Assembly (NCBI GenBank): GCA_033558025.1
Contig: JAUCEF010000004.1
Span: 682,001-746,000 of the forward strand
Length of the DNA stretch: 64,000 nt
From: Phytophthora sp. 'mugwort'
Taxonomy: Eukaryota > Oomycota > Peronosporomycetes > Peronosporales > Peronosporaceae
Reading direction: 5' to 3'
Shown in pieces: positions 58,601-64,000 of the stretch. The translations under genes and the position numbers were made by a program. The notes below the pieces were generated by a model. It worked only from the letters and a program-made list of their open reading frames with translations, made no database searches and was not told the origin of the DNA. Within the stretch, counting starts at the first letter, position 1, and each line of letters begins with the position of its first letter.

Positions 58601-59137
58601 ATGAAGCGGCTACGATCTGCAGACGGCAAAGCAGGCCTGGTGTTGGGTCTCATGCCCCGCAAGCCCCTGCTCTACGGTGAGAGAGTTCTGGTCCCTGAGT
58701 TTCGCGTGAACGTCCTCGCAATGGACGACGAAGAAGCCAAACACCATTTTCGCTTCACCGCGGGGGGGGGGGGATACGACTGCTAGTGAAGTACCTGGGG
58801 CTACCTGCAGATATCCACCCACGAGAGGGTGATCGCAGCAACGCGATGGAAGCACTGCGATATGTCTGCGCCGCATAGTGTATCCGAAGCGATGGGTTAG
58901 CATGGCCGGAATGTTTCGGCAGGGCATTATCGACAGTATGTCATTTATTATAATTGTCGTGGTGTTGCTGGGCACGAAGGTAGACGACTTCGTGTACTTC
59001 GAGATCTCTCGGGTCGCCGACAGCATGGAGCGCTACTGCACGGGGTTTGCTGCAAAAGTACCGGCGAGCATGAAGGAAGTATGGGGATTTATCGGCGGAA
59101 CAATCTTGCCGATCTGCCGACCAAGCAAGGAGGCAAA
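58600..59137 (+). mobile_element. PIF/Harbinger transposase fragment, cut by the repeat arm
   Basis: 58878-59137 reads GTKVDDFVYFEISRVADSME, then VWGFIGGTILPICRPSKEAN. This resembles the DDE_Tnp_4 block of Harbinger transposases (GF.DGT..PICRP), with Gly in place of the catalytic-type Asp. It is truncated precisely at the border of the right inverted-repeat arm (59137/59138). The upstream frame 58586-58786 contains a G9+ run and probably belongs to the same element. Confidence 0.65.
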
Positions 59138-59166
59138 TTCTGAAACGCGTCTCAGTTCCCCACTTC

Positions 59167-59577
59167 ATGCACCTCCTTGCACAGTTTGTACCGTTTTTAG
59201 CAATAGTGCACCGAGTATGTGACTATAGCAGAGGCTGCACATTGGTCATATTGCCGCCCGCCCCGCACGTAGCGCCTTGGGCATCGTTCGTCGTGGTCAT
59301 GTTATGTTGGCTGTTGCAACCTTTGGTGCGGAGACTGTCAGATCGAGCGAACGCGATGCTGATTTTCGTTTACGACTGCAACAGGCCCGTAGTTCTCTTT
59401 AGAGCCGCCGTCTGGGTATCTTTTGTCGGCATAGTCCCGACCTTCATCTTGGTACCCATCACTATCTCCACAACGATGTTGGCGGACGTTAATTTAAACG
59501 ACTCGTTCTTCCCGGCCGAGCCTTCTTTTTTCGCTTCAGGTATTGAACCGGAAAGGCCCGGGACGTGTTGGCCATAA
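59167..59577 (+). CDS. Hydrophobic ORF, mirror copy
   Basis: 136 codons from the internal Met, identical in protein to the part of the 44909-45364 frame after that Met. Upstream the frame runs open into Harbinger sequence without an ATG, so no native start exists here. Confidence 0.28.
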   Translation: MHLLAQFVPFLAIVHRVCDYSRGCTLVILPPAPHVAPWASFVVVMLCWLLQPLVRRLSDRANAMLIFVYDCNRPVVLFRAAVWVSFVGIVPTFILVPITISTTMLADVNLNDSFFPAEPSFFASGIEPERPGTCWP

Positions 59578-60207
59578 GTTCCATGTACGGCACGACTCTT
59601 AACAGTCACATACAGGCTAAAGTAAGCGCGAATGTAATATGATTTGTAGTGTGCAGGTTTCATACAAAACATCGTGTTTTCCATCACTAATGGGGCGGCT
59701 CAATATTAGGTGCACGCGGTAACATCGAATTTTCGTAACGTTCGTCATGATATATCGATTGTAAGCGCTTGATAATATGATCTTACTGTCCGAATATAAG
59801 GGATTACAAACTAGTATCAATTCTATCCCAATATCAACTACATCTATTCATGCTTTTTAGATTTGTAGAGAAGCCTAAATGCTATTAGCCAACTTCCAAG
59901 CTACTTGAATTACCAAGACTCACTTTGCCCGTATTGCTGCATATTGCTGCATACCTATCAGATGCGAGCAAAGAGCTTCAACACGGTGGCAAGGAGTTGC
60001 AAGCTAGAAATATGTTTACAAGAAGTTGTCAGCCTACCCGATGGCTTGCAAGGAGCACAACAGGTTTACAAGTGCGGCCGTGTGCGTGTCATATGGGGTT
60101 AGCGGGTAGGTTGCGTCGACTGTTCCAATACTGTTACGGCTGCCCTTGCAGACAGTCATACCGCACCGCTCCTCTTCGTCCTGGATAAAATGGCGTCAGT
60201 GTACTCG

Positions 60208-62212
60208 CAGGATTTCGAAAATAATCATGGGATACGGAGGGAGAGGTGCTTTTCTGTATCCATAGGATAGGGACCATAGTCCCTCAATGGAAAGCTACGC
60301 TGTATTGTTGACCTACAGAAAAGCTTCGTCTATCAAACTCTGTTGCCGCGTACGTTTACGAATCTGCTCTGCGAGAGCATCGTTTGGGCGACAGCGACCT
60401 CGTTCCAGAGGTCTCTGTTGAAACGAAGAAACACGATGAGTTCCAGCGTCGTTGGGATCATCGCCCTGCGGCGGTCGCTAAAGTCTTGGTCAGCTAGAGA
60501 AAACAATCTCTCGACGTCATCTGAAGTAGGCGGTATCCAATCGACGTTCACATACGTGGAATCTGCTGCCATGCGCTCTTCCTCTAAAGCCGCGTCAGCA
60601 AAACTGAGTTGCGCGGCACTGGTCATAATGGTCAGATCATCTTCAGAGTAATGTGAGAAAACGTTTAACCGCCCGCTTCTCGCCCTTTGACAGATCGTGC
60701 TCGCGGCCACCTTGAAGCTTCACAATACCGTTTTCGAAGTCGGGGAATGACACGACCCTTGCACCGGGCGCAAGATGAGTATTGCAGGTCCCCTCTTCTT
60801 CGAACTCTTCCAGAAGCCTGCCAAACAGAAGTTGGGTGTTTCGTAGCGTGATGCCTTCAGCCCCTTGAAGCTTCATGTTCACAGACTGAAACTTCTTCAG
60901 ATGGTCATAAAGCGCTTCGATTTTCACCATTTCCTGGGGAGTAGGTAACAGGGGAGCCAGATCAGCATTTAGACCATCGAGATGAGGCACCATCGCCTTG
61001 AACCTCTTCAGCATCTCGAATGTGCTCGAACAACGCGTCAAGTTGTCACGACAGGCTGGGGGCACGCGATCTTGCGCAAAATAGTTCTCTGCTTTGACGT
61101 CCGCAAGTAACGCATCAGGTGTCTCCACTTTGTCCACTTCTTCGCAGTACAGCGCCAGATGCTGTTCCACCTCCTTTTTTGGTTGAGGCGGTGGCTAGCG
61201 CAACCGATGAGTGGCAGCTTCACTTTCCGCCCGATACTTCCATTGACACTCGCGTTGTCTCCCACGAGAAAACACAACTGGCCCACATCGATGCCGAATT
61301 TGTCCAGCGTTTCGTCGAGCAATTCAATGATAGCATCGACGTCAAACAGCTTCTTCGAGTCGTCGAAATGCTTTGGGTCGACGGATTGCAAAGAGAGCAG
61401 GAACTTCTCACGCGCGCATGGTGTTGTCGTAGCACCTGACGTGAGAGTCACCGCAATGACAGCTACGAAGTGGTATTCTGCCGCAGACCATGCATCAAAG
61501 AGAAGCCCTATTCGCTTGCTTTGTAGCTTCTCAGTTATCCGAGTTTCCAACCAGCCCGAAAGACCTGCCATGCCTTTGAGGAGTGCAGAAAAAGATAATT
61601 TATCCAAGGTGGTGTTCCTGCGCACCAACGCTTGCTCGCAGAATGAAAGCTCGCGGTTCTCCATCACCACCCACTCCATCCACCCAAACATCGTCTTGGC
61701 CGCGAGGCTGACGTCGACGAACATGCAACGCTCGATGCCATACTTCTGCATTTGGCGAAACATGTCGTTGACAGTGGCAGTCGTGTGGGAGCGACAGAGG
61801 TGGTCCATCAGGTTAGTGTACCCTTTGCCCCCTTGCTGTGTACGCCTAGTATGGCACAAGTGGCAGATGTAGCTCGAGCCCGTCACCTTCTCAAAGAGGG
61901 CATCAACTACATCCTTGTTGGAGGCACAGAAGTTCGGCACGACGATAGATGACGGCTTGGAAGCAAATGTGAGTGAGTTCTTGCAACGAATGCGCTGCTG
62001 TGTTGGCAGCGCAAGACCGTCTATAAGCTCGGTGATGGCCCACAGGGGGCACGTACTCTTCGCATGTCGCTCTGCATAGCACACATTTTTTTTTACAATT
62101 ACTGTTTGTATACCAAGACCATTGAAAATATCCCTCAGATCTAATTCCCTCCGTAATGGTATGGGGTCACGGACATTTACGGGCCATTACCATCGTGGAT
62201 TTGGAAACCCTG
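60208..62212 (-). mobile_element. hAT DNA transposon, mirror copy
   Basis: Same TIRs and the same 8-bp duplication (60200-60207 and 62213-62220, TGTACTCG on the plus strand). No private change was noticed. Confidence 0.88.
60333..62084 (-). pseudogene. hAT transposase, mirror copy, same two frameshifts
   Basis: All three coding segments (62084-61038, 61170-60643, 60710-60333) are identical in protein to the left-arm copy, including both frame breaks. The defects therefore predate the duplication, or both copies come from one assembled sequence. Confidence 0.85.
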
Positions 62213-62665
62213 TGTACTCGTACATGAAAACGAAATCACTCGCCGAAATAGCCTCATCCCGTTGTCATGAACCGAAAAAAGCCGATGTGTAACCGTTTGT
62301 GTTTGCTACGTACATGTACCACGCTCACATTGCTGAACGCCGACTGATTGGACTGGTGGTCGTGTAGGCTGACAACTTCTTATAAACAGATTTCTGATAG
62401 TATTTAGTCTTCTCTGCGAATCTAAAAAGCATGAGTAGATGTAATTGATATTGGGATAGAATTGATACTAGTTCCTAAGCCCTCATAGGTACATAGTAAG
62501 ATCATATTATCGAGCGCTTAAAACCGATATATCGTTGTTGAAATGTTACGAATATTCGATGTTACCACTTGCACCTAATAGTGAGACACCCCGTTAGTGA
62601 TGGGACACACGATGTTTTGTAAGAAATCTGCACACTACAAATCGTAGCACGTTCGCACGTACTTT

Positions 62666-63165
62666 ACAACTAATTCGGGGAGTATTGTGCGTTCTAGTCG
62701 GAATTTCTGCGGTCGATTGGTGAATCGACACCGCCAAATCGACCTGAAAAGTGGCCGAAACCGGAACGCCCTTGATTTCACTATTTCATCACTAAGTACG
62801 AAATCGGACGTAGAGGAAACATATCTGTACTCGAATCGAACAATACAAATCTCAAGTTGTTTGTCGATTCCCAAACAACTAGAGATTTGTATTGATCGAT
62901 ACAACACATGTTGTTATACCAACCAACATCAGCAATATTATCTATAGAGATTCTGGTAATCCTGCCGACATACCGACATATGGCCCTATAAACGCGCAGG
63001 CTATAACTCCCATCGGCGCCCAAGCGGTGGTCCACCGACCACCGGTTTTTGACGGACCAGTTTTAGTCATGGATACCTGTACAATTACAGCTCCTATAAG
63101 AAGAATATATTAAGTACGAAGCATTTACATTTGATACGCCCGTCTTAAACCCTTTATAATAAGAA
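62666..63165. other. Mirror of the hairpin-bearing non-coding segment
   Basis: Includes the 26-bp-stem hairpin at 62837-62898. No gene. Confidence 0.4.
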
Positions 63166-63321
63166 ATGTCTGTACGGCTACATGGGAAGTGTCGGTCCAG
63201 AATGGAATCAGCGTCGCGCGGCCTTGAAGGATTCCATATATAAGGAACGTGCGTATCCAGTCCGTACCCGTCTGGAACTGAGGCCTGTTTTAATCGTGCA
63301 TATGTACATCACTACGTATTT
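63166..63321 (+). pseudogene. E(z) C-terminus fragment, mirror copy
   Basis: The plus strand reads GYMGSVGPEWNQRRAALKDS followed by the 3'-flank-like sequence. Confidence 0.8.
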
Positions 63322-63885
63322 ACAACCAACTTGGATATCCTAATACATTATACATTAGTGGTACCGCTAACGGTTTGCTTTGTGGTCTCTTTTAGACCAG
63401 TTATTCCGAAGCGCCACAATATACATGAAAATGCGTTTTTATTACTTAGAGTTCAACAGAGATGGAGCGGGATGTACCGAGATCATACTGTAAATCCCAT
63501 GTACGACAGTCCCGTACCAAACGCATACAATCTTGGTATACAGATTAAAACGTGAGAACGAGACGGTTGAAACTCGATTGCTTTCTATACTTAATATTAA
63601 AGTAACTAACAAAAAGCATTGAGATATGTTAGTTCCTCCTTCAATAGTCAAATACCCTCTTGAATTTGGATATATCAGGCGTCTCGTTCTCACGCTCTAG
63701 TCTGTATGCTTTTTAAGCGTAGATTCCAGCTTTCCCCTCCGTCTCCTAAATCTCTCCTAACACCCCCTGTCTGTTTCGTACTTATGAAGAGATGTTACTG
63801 TAAAATGCCCTTACAACAAAACTTCCACATTGTATCCATTCCATTGGCAACCATGATAGCTTAGCCCTTACGACAAGGAAATGTC
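63322..63885. repeat. Mirror of non-coding arm sequence with dispersed repeat copy B
   Basis: 63336-63536 corresponds to copy B of the dispersed repeat; the rest shows nothing. Confidence 0.45.
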
Positions 63886-64000
63886 GGTAAGTTAGTCGAA
63901 AACCAACTTCTGCAACGCCCAGACTGTGATGTGCACACACCCATACGCTTACCACGCTCGCCACGCAATGTGGCGTCTCTCCGTCGTGACTGATGAACTC
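63886..64000 (-). pseudogene. E(z) SET pseudogene, mirror copy, truncated by the window end
   Basis: The minus strand starts in EFISHDGETPHCVASVVSVW. It corresponds to the second half of the pseudogene at 39865-40600; the remainder would lie beyond position 64000. Confidence 0.75.

Larger units (their letters stand above)
60151..62364 (-). pseudogene. E(z) SET fragment split by hAT, mirror copy
   Basis: The halves lie at 62213-62364 and 60151-60207 on the minus strand. The shared insertion shows the hAT landed before the inverted duplication. Confidence 0.82.
59619..62665 (-). mobile_element. Long-TIR element, mirror copy
   Basis: TIRs at 59619-60037 and 62364-62665. It contains the split E(z) fragment and the nested hAT in the same nested order as the left arm. 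Confidence 0.6.
59138..64000 (-). repeat. Right arm of the large inverted repeat
   Basis: Exact reverse complement of 40486-45348 in every segment compared. It begins abruptly inside the Harbinger fragment and is still continuing at the end of the window, where it has reached the SET pseudogene. Confidence 0.95.

Overview
The window looks like a repeat-rich stretch of an oomycete nuclear genome, most likely Phytophthora or a close relative. The evidence is short introns of about 70-110 nt with GT..AG ends, one Polycomb-type SET gene, tRNA genes without an encoded CCA, and degenerate copia, hAT, Mutator, Tc1/mariner and Harbinger elements. The genus is inference; I had no database to check it.

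Layout. (1) 1-30015: a tandem array of 40 complete 746-bp units plus a 175-bp partial 41st unit. Each complete unit has one 72-nt tRNA-Thr(AGU) gene and about 670 bp of non-coding spacer. The window opens inside the array. (2) 30016-32800: a degenerate Ty1/copia element on the minus strand, whose reverse-transcriptase end is replaced by a fragment of an E(z)-like SET gene that abuts the tRNA array. (3) 32830-34795: a dispersed-repeat copy and decayed sequence. (4) 34796-37429 (minus): an apparently intact three-exon E(z)/EZH2-type histone H3K27 methyltransferase gene. (5) 37519-39351 (minus): a Ser/Lys-rich low-complexity ORF just upstream of E(z), which could be a separate gene or extra 5' exons. 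(6) 39461-40600: a small MITE and an E(z) SET pseudogene on the plus strand. (7) 40486-45348 and 59138-64000: two arms of an inverted repeat that look identical, each at least 4.86 kb, around a 13.8-kb spacer. Each arm carries further E(z) fragments, a long-TIR repeat and a 2,005-bp hAT element with a clean 8-bp target-site duplication. (8) 45349-59137, the spacer: remains of a LINE-type reverse transcriptase, a Mutator-like element with a Ulp1-type peptidase, a Tc1/mariner, a second Mutator-like element, a DDE_3-type transposase and a Harbinger transposase.

Biology. Only two things look functional: the tRNA-Thr(AGU) array and the E(z) gene, with the Ser-rich ORF possibly a third. The rest is nested mobile DNA. 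The E(z) gene has shed pieces of its SET domain and 3' flank at several nearby places. One piece lies against the tRNA array, and another was the landing site of the hAT element before the inverted duplication arose. The 40-fold amplification of one tRNA isoacceptor next to a Polycomb gene and its debris is the most unusual aspect of the window.
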